Shown here piece after piece: positions 40,427 to 52,953 of a stretch of DNA of 64,000 nucleotides. The stretch is taken from NCBI RefSeq assembly GCF_008831285.2, contig NC_045140.1, positions 15,797,796 to 15,861,795 on the forward strand, given 5' to 3'. Each line of letters starts with the position of its first letter. Position 1 is the first letter of the stretch. The position numbers were made by a program, and so were the translations under genes. Origin of the DNA: Nymphaea colorata. Its lineage: Eukaryota; Streptophyta; Magnoliopsida; Nymphaeales; Nymphaeaceae. Under the pieces are notes generated by a model. That model saw nothing but the letters and a program-made list of their open reading frames with translations, was not told the origin of the DNA and did not search any database.

Positions 40427-42420
40427 GGGCAACGATTCTGGATTTGGAAGATATGTCAACAATATTGGGTTGTGGGCATGAGCTAATTCAAGATCTCGTA
40501 ATGGTTGAGAAGGTCTGCTCCTCCATTATGAGATTAGTTACAATCCTTAATAAAGTAGATACAAGAAAAACAGAATAAGATGTTCCCACTAGCATGTAGC
40601 TCCCTAGTTTGACCCTCCAGGAATCCAAGGAGGTTAGATAGATATAAGAGCCTAACATTCTCTTCATGTGTATGTGTGAAAACACAAACAAATGTGGTCC
40701 CTCGAAGCAAATCCATTGATGATGGGTTCAAATGCTCAGCAGAACAAAAAGTTCCAACATGGTATCAAAGCTATGGTTATTGAGCCTGGAAGGATTGAAG
40801 GCAACAGACCTGTAAATCAAAACAAGCTTTCATGAAGCATACTATTGTGCACACAGTTGGTCTTATTTATTTTGCTACCCTAACAAATATTAGGGAGACT
40901 TGGTGCCTCAAAGAAGAGGTCGATTACCCCAAGTGGCACATCTGCATTATTCTTACTACACATGATTATGTTATTGCCTTACATGCAGCAGTTTAGACAT
41001 GTAAAGCACCATTACCATGCTGGACAGGCAATATTATATTTTGAAAGCATGACAAAATTATACATGACATTTTGTTTCTCAAGGTGCTAGCATGTTGAAT
41101 GTTTGGAAATTACATGCCTGAATACTAATCAAATATGCATGCATTATCTCTGCATATAGGTATCAGAAATGAAATAAGAGAGAAGAAAAAAGGTAATGTG
41201 CCTATGTGCAAAAAATATATGATAGTATTTCTCGCATGATTGACATCAAGATATGCATGCCAACTTATCATGCTTATATGCCCCTGTGTAACGCATAGAT
41301 CTTACATGGAATTTCTGTTTTGTAACTAGAATAAGATTACTTAAAAGGAAATAAAGGGGACAGTAGAGAATGAAAAAAAAAGGAGGATGAAGTAATTTTG
41401 ATAGCACGCTACAACTAACATCAAGATACACATGCCTAGTTATCGTGCCTATGTCTCTGTTTAAGGCATAGATCTTACATGGAATTTCTGTTTTGTAACT
41501 GCAATAAGATTATTTAAAAGGAAATAGAGGGGACAATAGAGAATGAAAAAAAAGGGAGGATGAAGAAATTTGTTTTCTGCTATATGATAGCATGCTACAA
41601 CTATACTATAATATGCATGTCTAATAGTGGAATCTTTATGATTCTATTCTGGAACCGTGCATGTAAAATCCAACAAATGAAAATGCTTTATTCACTACTT
41701 GCATGTTGCATGATCTTTTGCGTGTCCTAGGTGCATTTGTAAATGAAGATCATGCAGAACTTGGCTTAATGGTCACAAAAGTCCTTGTTTATCATTACTT
41801 CAATTCACAGTTTATTATCTAACCAAAGCTTTAGAAGATGGCAGATGCAGATTGATTTGTGAAACTATACACCATTTAACCCAATACAGACAAGATATAA
41901 ATATCATATGTTACTCTAGATAAAATGGCTTTTGGCCTTCCAGTCCCATTCAGAAACATGATATGGCCTGTGGACAACTCTACTGATCTGCAGCCTCAAT
42001 GATCGACTCCATTAACACCAAGATGGCAAGCAATTTCCCAGCTCCGCACTCTAAAACATAAACGAAAGATCCGGGCCCTGGTTGAAGAAGGTCATCAAGG
42101 GAAAGAAGATACCGAAAGCCCGAATGGAGTTACCAAAAAGGAAAATAAAACGAACCAAAAAGGAAAATAAATCAAACCAAAAAGGGCAAAAACTATTTGT
42201 ATAAACCACAAAGATTGTAATGATGGAGGTAACAGACTAACTCTACGAAAACCGACTAAAAAACAGGAATATAAAAGAAATACAATCACACACGTGAGTA
42301 CACGTGAGTCGTGAACAGGTCCCCATACCTAATTATATTCTCCCACAATCACACACGCCAACGGAGATACAGAGAGGGAGAGATCTGGTTCTTCTGCTAA
42401 AAGAGGAATCAAGGACTCAC
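40427..42420 (+). other. No recognised gene; 5' flank of the CRM gene
   Basis: AT-rich intergenic sequence. It contains a diverged direct repeat of about 150 bp (41243-41395 and 41418-41567, offset about 175). I looked here on the - strand for the missing P450 exons, including the heme-binding FGGGxRxCPG motif, and saw none. Confidence 0.5.
41243..41567 (+). repeat. Diverged tandem direct repeat (about 150 bp unit)
   Basis: Two copies share cttacatggaatttctgttttgtaact, ttaaaaggaaata, aggggaca and gagaatgaaaaaaaa blocks in the same order. Confidence 0.85.
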
Positions 42421-42520
42421 CAATCTCTCCTTTGGTCGATGAAAGGCTCCGGGTTCGTGGTCTTATAAGCCGAAATGAGTTTCAGCGTCTCGCCCAACAG
42501 AGGAAGCCCAAGAGTGCCGG

Positions 42521-42552
<32 letters not shown>

Positions 42553-42659
42553 GGTATGCCGTCCCTGGCCCACCTCCTCCTCTGGCTCAAGTACAGAAAG
42601 GGAAGAGAGAGCAAAAGGAAGAGGAGGAGCAGAGTTGGAGGAAAGAAAAGATCGGCCAT
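42421..42659 (-). pseudogene. CYP90A: CYP90A-type cytochrome P450, first-exon fragment
   Basis: The frame on the - strand starts [17 protein letters not shown], an N-terminal membrane anchor, then [10 protein letters not shown], an expanded proline hinge, and [20 protein letters not shown] then NPEPFIDQR. The last run is typical of CYP90A (CPD), a brassinosteroid-biosynthesis P450 of the endoplasmic reticulum. After FIDQR the family continues VARYG, but here the sequence reads RDW and then ttg|gtgagt, a possible donor (42420). No later exon is found before the neighbouring CRM gene, so the gene is truncated or its remaining exons were lost. The proline hinge, normally about two to four prolines, is encoded by a run of 30 C. 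Confidence 0.8.
42522..42551 (+). repeat. Run of 30 G
   Basis: A homopolymer G run (C on the coding strand), giving 10-11 prolines in the P450 hinge. Its true length may be uncertain in any sequencing data. Confidence 0.9.
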
Positions 42660-42737
42660 TGCCAACAAATGAAGAGAAAAGAAGAAATCACCTTCGCTTG
42701 CGCTTCTTCTTTTTCTCCTCCCCCCTTACAAGGTAAG

Positions 42738-42750
42738 CTATTTATATAAT
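42738..42750 (-). promoter_or_regulatory. TATA box of the CYP90A fragment
   Basis: On the - strand tattatataaatag lies about 80-90 bases before the ATG at 42659, with a purine-rich leader between. This is a plausible core promoter. Confidence 0.5.
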
Positions 42751-43259
42751 AATACGGCGGATACCGATTACTGGACGGATTACCAGGAGCTGCAGCGGAA
42801 GGTGGAACCAAGAAGCTGCTCTCTCTCTATATGTTTTCGCACCTACATGTGCGTAAAAAAAAAAGGTGTCGAGATTGAGTAAAGTGAAAAAAGAGAACAT
42901 TAATTGCTAAGAATGGGCGATGGGATGAGAGAAGGAGGAGTTGAGTGCAGGCGGGGAACGTTGCAGGCAGGCATGAGAAGGTCGTCGTCTCCGCCAGAGT
43001 CCGCAGTTAAATTCAAAGGTAAAAATCTCTATCGGATGGAGACGGTGGGTGTGTAGCGAAGCAGAAGAGGCATGTTTTAGAGGCCGCGTGCTGCGGGCAT
43101 CGCCGGTTTCCCTCGTGCCATCCCCCGTAACCGCTTGGCCCAATGTTCTTGTCCCTCGAGCCTAGTGCTCTCTCGCTCGCTTCACTCTCAGGCGCCCTCT
43201 TCCCTCGACAAAAGGAAAACATCGCTCTACTCCAATTCCTAGCCCTTTTCACCATTTAC

Positions 43260-46200
43260 AAATTTACGCATTTTATGCATAGTAAATTTAATTCGGTTTG
43301 ATGCAAAAAATCAAAAAACAACTGAATGTTGTAAAAATTGAAAATAATCTTCCAAAACAACTGAATGTTAAAGAACAAACTAAATAACTCAATCTTGAAT
43401 ACTGTGCTGAGGCATTCTACATTGTAATGCCGCAATAATGCACTATCCAATTTTATTTGTATTCAAGGGATAAAGGACAAATGGCTAGGGGAAAATCCAT
43501 GCTTTTACTTACTTACTCCAACCAAGTTAATGACATTATTCTATACCATAATCACCTTTTATCTTAAAACTCAGGACGTCATACGTTTTGGAGTTGACTA
43601 ACATGTAACATGAAGATCTACATATTGGACTCGCCTTATAAAATGAAGATTTTTCCATAGCAAGGCATTCTCTGTATAGCACTAAAGAGATTCTTTTCTC
43701 CAAGTAAATAAACTTGAGTGAAAGCTCATACGACTTCCCAATGCCACCAGTCAACAGCTTAACCATATAACGATTGCCAAAGAAAAACATAACTAATTCA
43801 GGACATAGATTCATCATTCTCAAAGATAGGATGAAGCAAGATGCAGAAATTCACAAGCTACTTCTCTTTCAAATGGGTAAAATGTACACAATCAGAGGGG
43901 AAGATGGCGTCCATGGGAGGGGAAAGCAGCAATAGAGGGGAAGATGGTGTCCACGGGAGGGGAAACCAACAAAGAGGGGAAGATAGCGTTCAATTTTTGT
44001 GAATGAGAAGATTTTTACGGAATTATCGAGGATGAGTTGAGCTAGAAGCGGAAGGTTTTAGCCGTGTTGTGAGCTAAAACCCTCTGCCATACTCAATTTT
44101 CCCCAAAACAGCATCGTTTATGAAGCCATCGCCGCATCCAGCAGCATAACCAGAACCTCAGCGGCCGCCCACCATTCCAATCCGGCGAACCGTGGCCCGC
44201 CATTGACAGCGCCTCTCTCAACCCCATAACCCTTGGACTCGGTTGTGGAGGACCCATGGGAGACCTATAGAGGAATTGGTGGGGAAGAAATGCCTTCTGC
44301 TGGAAATGGCTCGGCCCGAGGAGGGGAGCTGCGACGGCGGAGCGACGACAGTGAGAGCGGCTACGATGAGAGCAGCGATGCCTCTGGTGCGACAGTGAGA
44401 AGGTAGGAATGCGAAGGAGGAGGAGCTGCGGAGGGAAGTCGAGCGGGGTGAAATGAGGCTTCGAAACAACAAAGTCAAGTCGAGTGGGTGAAATTTCACC
44501 CGCTCCCTTTTACATTAAAGGGGGTGAAATTTCACCTTGTTTGTTGCGTTTTCAGTCGGGGCGGGTGAAATTTTATCCACCCCAACCTCTCCCTTTGATT
44601 TTACCCGACAATCAAACGGGCCCTAAATTAGAAATGGACATGACGTAGGTCAATGGAAGAAATATTTGATCTTTAAAACAACTTAACTAATGTGCACGAG
44701 TTTTTTCATGTCCGTAAATAATTTTTCATCCACCAACCTACATGGATGCAAGCCTCTACGTAAATAATTAGGTGATTTTGTTTAAAAGAGTTCCTCAGGA
44801 TTCATCATCAACTTTTACATGCAGCCTTTGTCAACAAGGTTTTTGTTGGTAGGATTTCAAAATAATAATTTGAAATTAAAAAATAGAATTATTTTCTAAA
44901 GTGTGTGACTTTTTGTCAACAAGGCTTTTATGAACACACGTTTTGAAAGGAATTGCTTCTTAGTTCCGAATGTTGTGATTTTTCATTTTTCTTGACAAGT
45001 TAGTCATTCATTACTTAATTAGAAATTAGTAATTTTGGCTTTCTATGTATGAGATTGAGATATTTCGAGGTATTAACTTAGCACGCTGCTGGGCTTGTAT
45101 CTTTAGCGTTTATATTCATTTCCATGCTCGAAACTGTAGAACTTTAGTATGGCCAATGATTTTACATCGAATAACGCAAACTCCGTCAACTTGTTGACTC
45201 ATGATTTGAGAAACCCGATCATGACTTAGAAAATCTTTACTATGCTCCACATGTTCAAAACAACTAGATCCCTCCAGATTTACTGTATTGAGTATGAAAT
45301 TATAACTACAACCAAGGGAAAAACCTTTTTTCGGAATGGTGTTGCTACCAATGGTATGTTTAAAATGAGTTATAATAATAATTTTCTTTATGCTTATAAG
45401 GTGGAATTTTCTATTCTACGGTATGGCGTTCTATTTGAGTTCAAACATTCATAACAAGGGCAAATTTAGTTCGTCGCCATGTCAAATTAATTTTATTTAC
45501 AACCACAAGATGTGATGTTGTTTATTAATGAGACCATAAATGTGAAGCATACATTTGTAATAAAATAACTTGTATTTCTTTTTCCTAGTCTCGATAAGGA
45601 TATATACTAAATTGCTTAAAACTCTTTTCATTATTCATCATGAGATTATTGGCGCTGCAATTTATAAGTATCAAGAACATAAGCGCTCGTACGGAAGGAA
45701 GAAGACGATTCTGATGTTCATTCTTGATCAGGAGATGATTGTACTCGATGCAATGTACAAGTATCAAGAACCTAGGAGGTCGTACACAAGCAAGAAGACC
45801 ACGTCGTCTAACTTCATGAAACTCTATGTTCAGGAGTAATGTTTGTCCTCTTCCCAATCGCGGGAAGAGAGGACTTGAATAAGTGTTTGGTTACATGATT
45901 TTGGGGCTGTCCATAAATTTTAATCGATGAAACCTAGCTGACCCAAACTGACCTAAGTAGCTGAGCACATCCCAATGTGCCTCGTAACGGACCATAACTC
46001 ATGAAAAACTTGATACATGGATATTTAACTAGTCTTTTTCACATACTTGGAGTGTTTAATCACTCTTTTAATCAGCAGGCTTCTCGCGTGAAACGTCCAA
46101 CGGTTCTAGTTCTGAACTCAACTTTGCTACATGTTGTATCAATCATACACGAGCCGACTTTAGTATTGAATTCGGTAGATTGGAATTCGCTTTTGTTACA

Positions 46201-46750
46201 TATCCAGAAAAGTGTAAACGAATAGAAAAGCTTAAGTCCTTCCCTACATACGTGGGGTGTCACACTAATTCTTTGGACGTTAATTAAAAATAGAACCATG
46301 AACCTTCTCCTCAGCATTATAAAATCCCTCACATCTTCCAAGACGATCTTTGATCGTCGCCGATTGTAAGTGAATCAATTTTTTGCCCTATTAATTTCAA
46401 ATTTCAGAATTAAAATGTGACACCTTCTATTGTCTGGACTCCTTTTCTTGAAAGGGTACAAGAGGTTAGCCCCTATTATCTGGACTCCTGGTGCATGACG
46501 GCTTTCTAAGGAGTGGGATCAGTAACGGCGGCGATGCATGATTTATCGGATGACATGCATCTTCTAATGGTAGTCAGGGTGGAAAGAAGGGATTGGGATC
46601 CTTTAGTGGTTCCCAAGTCATCTTCGGGGCAGCCTCCAAAGTTATTGTATATCATTTGTTTCATATGTAAGTGTTGGGATTTCTCCCCATAACGCATATA
46701 CAAAACCAAACGTATGTACCCTAAACAGGATCATGCTAATGCTAAATCAT
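43260..46750 (+). other. No recognised gene
   Basis: AT-rich intergenic DNA. A 95-codon - strand open frame (43823-43536, no ATG at its start) has no family match. Minor features are a 40-bp tandem repeat at 43894-43990, a possible MITE end at 44480-44625 and a repeated caagtatcaagaac motif near 45666 and 45759. Other open frames are short and low in coding character. Confidence 0.4.
43894..43990 (+). repeat. About 40-bp tandem repeat, 2.4 copies
   Basis: The units agaggggaagatggcgtcc...gggaggggaaa start at 43894, 43934 and 43973, with a few substitutions. Confidence 0.85.
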
Positions 46751-47145
46751 TGAAATAAACGAAACCTTAAACTGAAGCGGAAGCATACCTGAATCCATCT
46801 GATCTGGTGCACAGGAAGATCGCAGCAGGGTCTTCCAGGGTACGTGCGGCGCGCTTGAGGTCTCTCTCAGATGGAAAAGAGGAAAACCCTAGAAACCAAT
46901 GTTTTAGGCAACCATTGCACGACCCCAGGGACCACTACCATTTTATAATAAGGACAATTACGGATTCCACCCATCAAAGAGTCCGTAATTCCGTACCGGT
47001 ATCTATACATTTCAAAATTACCCCATACCATCTAAAATGACGTAATATCCCAAAATGCAATCACTTAAGCAGATATTTACGTTAAGACAACCATAATGTC
47101 TGAAATTCCTAATTGACATATGTCGGCCCACCAAATGATCTTACA
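46751..47145 (-). repeat. Element D 3' LTR
   Basis: This 395-bp LTR matches 48748-49142 at about 97%. Confidence 0.9.
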
Positions 47146-47559
47146 ATCTCCCACTTGGGCCAAATATGTTTTAATATATTCAGACATTACACAAAACCTT
47201 AAGAACTCATAACTGCTATCTTATTAAACGTCATTTCACCAATCTCGTCCATGATCATATCAACACAGAACCAAAGCGGCTTTCGCTATATCAAAATTAG
47301 CTAAACCTTCAATGATCACAAATGTTAACATAACCAATGACATAGATCTGATATGGATGTATAACATGAAAATTACATGCAATGTGATTACAACATGTCT
47401 ATTCTCAACTGGTCCAACTTTAAACCTTATGGAGATCAAAACATACATACAGAATGGAACAAAAGAACTTTAAACTTTATTCTGCAGAAAACTGAATATG
47501 TGTCCATACATAAGAGCAAACAAAATACAAACTCCCACTAAACCAGCACATCATCCAAG

Positions 47560-48600
47560 GATAACACCCCCATACGAACAACATGTTCGTGAAAGACCTT
47601 ATGTGTTAAACCCTTGGTAAGCGGATCCGCAAATCATAGAGTTTGTCCCAATATGCTCTAAAGACACCTGACCATTCTGTATCCTCTCTTTAACAACCCA
47701 AAAACTTAATGTCGATGTGCTTCGATTTTGACAAACTGTGGCTGTTATAAGAGTACATAACTGCTGAATTATTGTCACACAACAACCTTAGTGGTCTTTC
47801 TATACCATACATAATACGCAGCCTCGTGACAAAATTCTGCAATCACAAAACCTGATTGGATGCCATTATCTTGGCACCCAGCAAAGTCAGAATCTGAATA
47901 CCCAATGATCTCCCACTGGTCTGACTTTTTATATGTGAGCATAAAATCTTATGTTCTTTGTAAGTACTTCAAAACTCTTTTGGCTGCTTTCCAATGATCC
48001 ATACCATGATCACTTAAGTATCTGCCTAACATTCCAATGATAAAAGCAATATCCGAATGAGTACAAACCTGAGCATACATAAGAATTTCCACAACAAACG
48101 AACAGAGAATCCTTTCCATTTCCTTAGATTCGATTTCACTTTTAGGGCACTGTTAGAGACTAAACTTATCTCCTTTAGCAACTGAAGTATCTCTTGGTTT
48201 ACAATCTTTCATGCCAAATCACTGAAGCACCTTATCAATGTAGGCCTTTTGTGATAATCCAAGAATACCCCGAGAACGATCTCGAAATATTTGGATCCCC
48301 AATACAAAAGATGCACAACCAAGATCCTTCATGTCAAACTTTGTTGACAAAAATTTCTTAGTTTCATGCAATAGCCTACATCATTACTTGCCAACAATAT
48401 ATCATCGACATATAAAACCAGAAAGATAAATTTGCCCCCACTAAACTTTTGGTATACATATTCATCAACCATATTAGTTTCGAAACCAAATGAAACTATA
48501 ACTTGATGAACTATTGTAATGACTGGAAAACTTGCTTTAGTCCATATATGGATTTCCTTAGTAACACCTCTACTTAATTTTCTTGAGGTTGTTGAGTTTG
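47560..48600 (-). pseudogene. Element D RT/RNase H remnant
   Basis: On the - strand, broken frames give LYVDDILLASND (the copia RT active site, near 48420), then GYCMKLRNF, a SDFAGCQD-type RNase H block, and the C-terminal FADPLTKGLTHKVFHEHVVRMGV near 47620. There are many stops. Confidence 0.85.
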
Positions 48601-48747
48601 TTCTTCAGTATAGAGATCAACATCATTGCCTTCTTCTGAATAGAGTGGACTCAGGTCTCTCTTCAAAAGCAATGTTCATAACTTGATCACCTCCCAAACT
48701 CAATATCCTCAAAGAAATGGGCGTTTCCCTTTCAAAGAAAGAATTAT

Positions 48748-49142
48748 TGAAATAAATGAAACCTTAAACTGAAGCGGAAGCATACCTGAATCCATCTGAT
48801 CTGGTGCACAGGAAGATCGCAGCAGGGTCTTCCAGGGTACGTGCGGCGCGCTTGAGGTCTCTCTCAGATGGGGAAGAGGAAAACCCTAGAAACCAATGTT
48901 TCAGGCAACCATTGCACGACCCCATGTACCACTACCATTTTATAATAAGGACAATTACAGATTCCACCCATCAAAGAGTCCGTAATTCCGTACCGGTATC
49001 TATACATTTCAAAATTACCCCATACCATCTAAAATGACGTAATATCCCAAAATGCAATCACTTAAGCAGATATTTACGTTAAGACAGTTATAATGTCTGA
49101 AATTCCTAATTGACATATGTCGGCCCACCAAATGATCTTACA
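48748..49142 (-). repeat. Element D 5' LTR
   Basis: 395 bp. On the - strand it starts tgtaagatcatttgg and ends atttca. No primer-binding site follows it. Confidence 0.9.
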
Positions 49143-51997
49143 GTATGTAGTTCCATTTATAAACTGAAGGAACAATTACGCACATATTTCATCCAATTTA
49201 ACTTTAAGCTGTTGTGTTCAAAAATTTAGCTTCCGTGCAATTAATTTTGTATCTTTAAAGACGTCCTTTTTTCTTTGTCCGTGGAGAGAGTCGATGCATG
49301 GAGGGGGTCCTATTCTCTATTTGTTCGTTGATAGAGAACTTTGGGTGTTTTTCCTAACCCGCAGTATCTTCTTCTTTTCTTTCAGGAGGTAAGCTGGGAT
49401 TAGGCAAGTGGTTCGGCCTTTGTGTTATCGCTACTGTTGACGGTTTCCTAATCTCCTCAACCGTTATGGTCGAGCAAGTTGGTTTTACTTATTTATGATT
49501 GTCTTTGGTTGTGAGGAAGCGGATCGAGGCTCTAATGAAAGGACACCTTAAGAATCAATTGGTTCTTTCCATTTTCAGTTCAGTTGACGCTCAGGTTTCC
49601 ATCTAAAATTTAATGCCAGTATCGTCTGCTTCCTATAGAACGTTGCCTTGAACCTACCAAAGGGCATTGCACCACCCAGTAAACGAATTTCATGAAACAG
49701 GCATAAAACCCTTAAGAGGGTGATTGACAGGAAAAGCATTTGCGTTCTTCGGACACTTTTTATCTCAAACACCAAATTCATATTCCAAGATACTTGGCGT
49801 GATTATAGACTTACATCCAACAAGAAAATGCCGAACACAACAGTAGAACACGGTGTTCTTAGAACGTGCATAAAAACGCAATGTTCTTTTTATTAGATAA
49901 TATTTTCTACTTGCACAAACATAATCAGTCATAACCGCAACCAAAAAACGTTCCACAGAAGGTAGGCAACTGGTGAGAGGTACAAGCTTAGTTATGGTTT
50001 TTTGCACTACTGAGCCTCACCCTGCTTGCTAAGTTCTTGGGGTTCAAGGGCCTTCCTTGGGGTTGTACACATTGAGAACCCTTTACCTTATAGTATTACG
50101 CTGAGGAGGCAACAGTAGGTGTTGCAGATTAAACCAGCATGGTCAACTATACACCTCAAAAGTGGTTTCTTTTGGATTTAAAGGAAATTTGCGGCCCTCT
50201 CTGAGCCTTCTGGCTAAGATCAGTGTAGAATCCTTACATGTAAACTGCCTGTCGTCCATAGCTACATTGTGGACTATGGTTCTTCAAACCCCACGTACCC
50301 CATCTCGTTCACTTCAGGGTACAGGTAGTTTTGAACACCACCAACTACATCGAGAGATGTGGCTTCATCTTGCACTTCAAGTGACCATTTTTTGCAGCAC
50401 AAAAAGTTGATTGAAATAAAAACTGTCTCCTACCAACCCTTGTCCATTGCACCAACCATCAGGGATTCGAGAAAGACCACATAATAAAGATACTGAATGA
50501 GGTGATGACCAGATCCTCGACCAGAGACAATACCTCTTCAAGGGGTCAGCTCAGACAAGCAAAGAGTATACAGACCCAACTTGGAAAAGATGCTTCCATC
50601 TCAACCAATAGAACCGGACTCCTGATTTTGGTTGAGTCCCATATTAGCCTGCTATTAGCAAGTCGTCCTAAAAAATTTACATCACGCAAAACGCTCAAGC
50701 AAATAACATCAAAGCCTTTGACGTTCAGCATACTTGGAGCCTTGGGACTTCATTTTTGTTGCTTGATCAGATCAAGAAAAAGCAATGCGATATTCCAAGT
50801 TACTGTCCAGAGCCAATTTTTTGTAACACTTTTGACAACCGTTAGCAGCTGAACAAGCACTAGTCAGCACCACCACAAGTTAGCCAACAAAATCAGGTAC
50901 TATTTCCTGTTCAGCAAATCTCGCTTGATTGGAGTCCCTTAACCTCCAGAATCCAAATAGCAGAACATGTACAAATGATCGATCAAGAACCTGCTTCGCA
51001 TGCTTCTTAGGTGTATTGTGCCAAGTGCTCCATGATTTTGCAGCTTACCTTTCAAGATAGCTAGACATGGATAAGCGAGAGACCTAGCCGGGTTTCCATG
51101 AAAATTGGACCTATCTCATTCACATTAGTCATAAGAATCATGGTACAGTGGTTAAACAGGCAAACATCAAGAAACCCACATAATGGCTGATATTGGTAGC
51201 ACTAACAATAAAATAACACCACTAAACTGCGACACTATTTAAACAAAACCTTACAGAAGAGATGGAAAAGCCTTTACCGAATCATTAGCTCTCCTTACTG
51301 CTAGAGACATTAGTGCAGAACAAAACCGAAAAAAGCTGAGGAGGATAGATATACATGTCCAATTGCCACAACGTCATTCAAACAGAGTATCCCCATCGCT
51401 ATGAAGAAAATTTATCACCAATAGAAGATTAGACCACCATTTGGACACCTCGACATATATAAACATCAGAAGGCCCAGGATTCCAGCTGCCCTGACGATC
51501 TTAAAAAAACGAGACCCTCCACTAGAAGAAAGGATTAGAGCGTGGAGAGAGTTTAATGAAAACTTGAAATGAACCAGCATCGAATGACACAGAAACCCAT
51601 CACTGATGGGGCAGCATACATCACTCAACAAAAATCAGCTCCCTCAAAACGAGAGCTTCATCACTCTGAAATAATCTTCAAGCATCAGGAAAACAACGGC
51701 TAAAGACATTGAGAAGCATGGGGGATACATGGATAATATATTATCAGAAATACCTGTAGACTTTGACTCTCAGAACAAAAGAAGCTTTCTTAAGAATGTA
51801 CACTTTTAATTACATAGCTACATCCTATACATAAGCTACGGCTTTCCCTGTACACATTGCGTCAAACAGCGCCAACAAAGCTCCTCCAAAGAGTCCACGG
51901 ACCACAATAATTATCCCAGGACCAAGGAAATGAGCCCAACCAAATTTTGACTAAAAGCTGGAGGCATAATGCTACTGCTCCAGAATAACTTCCACAA
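49143..51997 (+). other. No recognised protein gene; 3' flank of the RING gene
   Basis: AT-rich sequence with short open frames only, none with a recognisable family. A U2 snRNA-like piece lies at about 50193-50240. The end next to 51998 should include the 3' untranslated region of the - strand RING gene. Confidence 0.4.
50193..50240 (+). pseudogene. U2 snRNA 5'-end pseudogene
   Basis: The sequence ctctctgagccttctggctaagatcagtgtagaatc resembles the first 40 bases of plant U2 snRNA (ctcggccttttggctaagatcaagtgtagtatctg), with several substitutions and one missing base. The branch-point recognition segment is damaged (gtgtagaatc versus gtgtagtatc) and the rest of U2 does not follow, so it is not a working gene. 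Confidence 0.55.
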
Positions 51998-52309
51998 TCA
52001 CCTGATATGAGAATCATATGAAACAAAAACAGAAACTGGAACAATAAGCGGCAATTTATCTATATAAAGAAATAGCCTTCTCAGGTTTTCCCTGGAGATC
52101 GCTGTAATGTCAACAACTTCACGACTGTCAGTATATATCCAAAGATCAGCTGAATTTACTCTCTTCAAACTATCACGACAGAAGGGGCACGACTGTGACC
52201 GTGCTCCGCTGCAGCAATAAGAATTGTAGCATTAGTTTTTTTCAACTCCTTTCCTTTTTTTTTTTTGGATTCTTTTAACCAACAAACTAATCCTAAGGAA
52301 ACGAGAGAG

Positions 52310-52356
<47 letters not shown>

Positions 52357-52953
52357 AAAAAGCTGGCAAAGACAACTTTTCTTTCTGGGGGCAAGTGTTA
52401 AAACCAAAGCACGATTTTTCCGGATCCAAAACGAGGGTCGGTTCCCAAAGCTACCATAATGGTTACCAATAATCCCATTGTTTACCCAACAGAACTTATA
52501 GGATCAGGATTCAGGAAGCAACAAAAACAAAATAAACCAAAGTGTGATGGACGGTAGCACTTCATGCACAAAGCATGGTTGCAATTTGGCAGGACAACCT
52601 TACTGTTCAGCTCCATACAGATTCCACACTCTTCCTCCCTCTCGATATCTACTTCAGTAAATTTTCCCCTCTCTTCGTCATCTCTACTCTTGTACTTTTC
52701 TCTACAAGCCTCTCTCTGTTTTCGATCTTCCGCATCAGTTATACCTCTTTGGAGTTGTAACAGAGAAATTACAGCTGCTCAATGAGAAACTCCAATGTAA
52801 GACGCCGACCGGCCAAAACGCTGAAGACACAGAACAAAAAGAAAGCGTGCTATAAAGTAACGAGAAAGGACAATGAGTTGGCTCACCATAAAATTCTAGG
52901 ATGCTGGCTTTTCTTTCATGCATGGACATCGTAGTTTTCCCATCTACATAAAC
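51998..52953 (-). pseudogene. AIRP2: AIRP2-like RING E3 ubiquitin ligase, 3' exons only
   Basis: Three - strand exons are visible. 52953-52887 reads VYVDGKTTMSMHERKASILEFY. 52774 to about 52553 reads AVISLLQLQRGITDAED...FTEVDIEREEECGICMELNS, KVVLPNCNHALCMKCYR. The last, about 52203-51998, reads RSQSCPFCRDSLKRVNSADL, WIYTDSREVVDITA and ends IVPVSVFVSYDSHIR. The C3HC4 RING ligands (CGIC, CNH, CMKC, CPFC) are all there. These are cytosolic E3 ligases linked to abscisic-acid responses. The N-terminal exons that should precede VYVDG are not found between here and the HMGB gene. The junction after CMKCYR lacks the usual W-R linker: the best donor (c|gtccat) gives CYPRSQS. It is either a 5'-truncated fragment or a gene with distant first exons. 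Confidence 0.75.
52311..52351 (+). repeat. (GA)n microsatellite in the last intron of the RING gene
   Basis: About 20 GA repeats. On the gene's strand this is a CT tract about 100 bases before the last acceptor. Confidence 0.95.

Larger units (their letters stand above)
46751..49142 (-). mobile_element. Ty1/copia element D, internally deleted
   Basis: Two 395-bp LTRs (46751-47145 and 48748-49142) flank 1.6 kb. Their ends are tgaaataaa...atcttaca on the + strand, and they differ at about ten positions. The inner edge of the left LTR carries atctcccacttggg, the complement of a typical copia polypurine tract, so the element is on the - strand. Only the end of RT and RNase H remain. The PBS next to the right LTR and everything from gag to integrase are gone. 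I see no target duplication. Confidence 0.85.

Noticed and set aside
44218-44499. A 93-codon - strand open frame
   Set aside because: Ser/Arg-rich composition next to repeat-like DNA, with no recognisable family.
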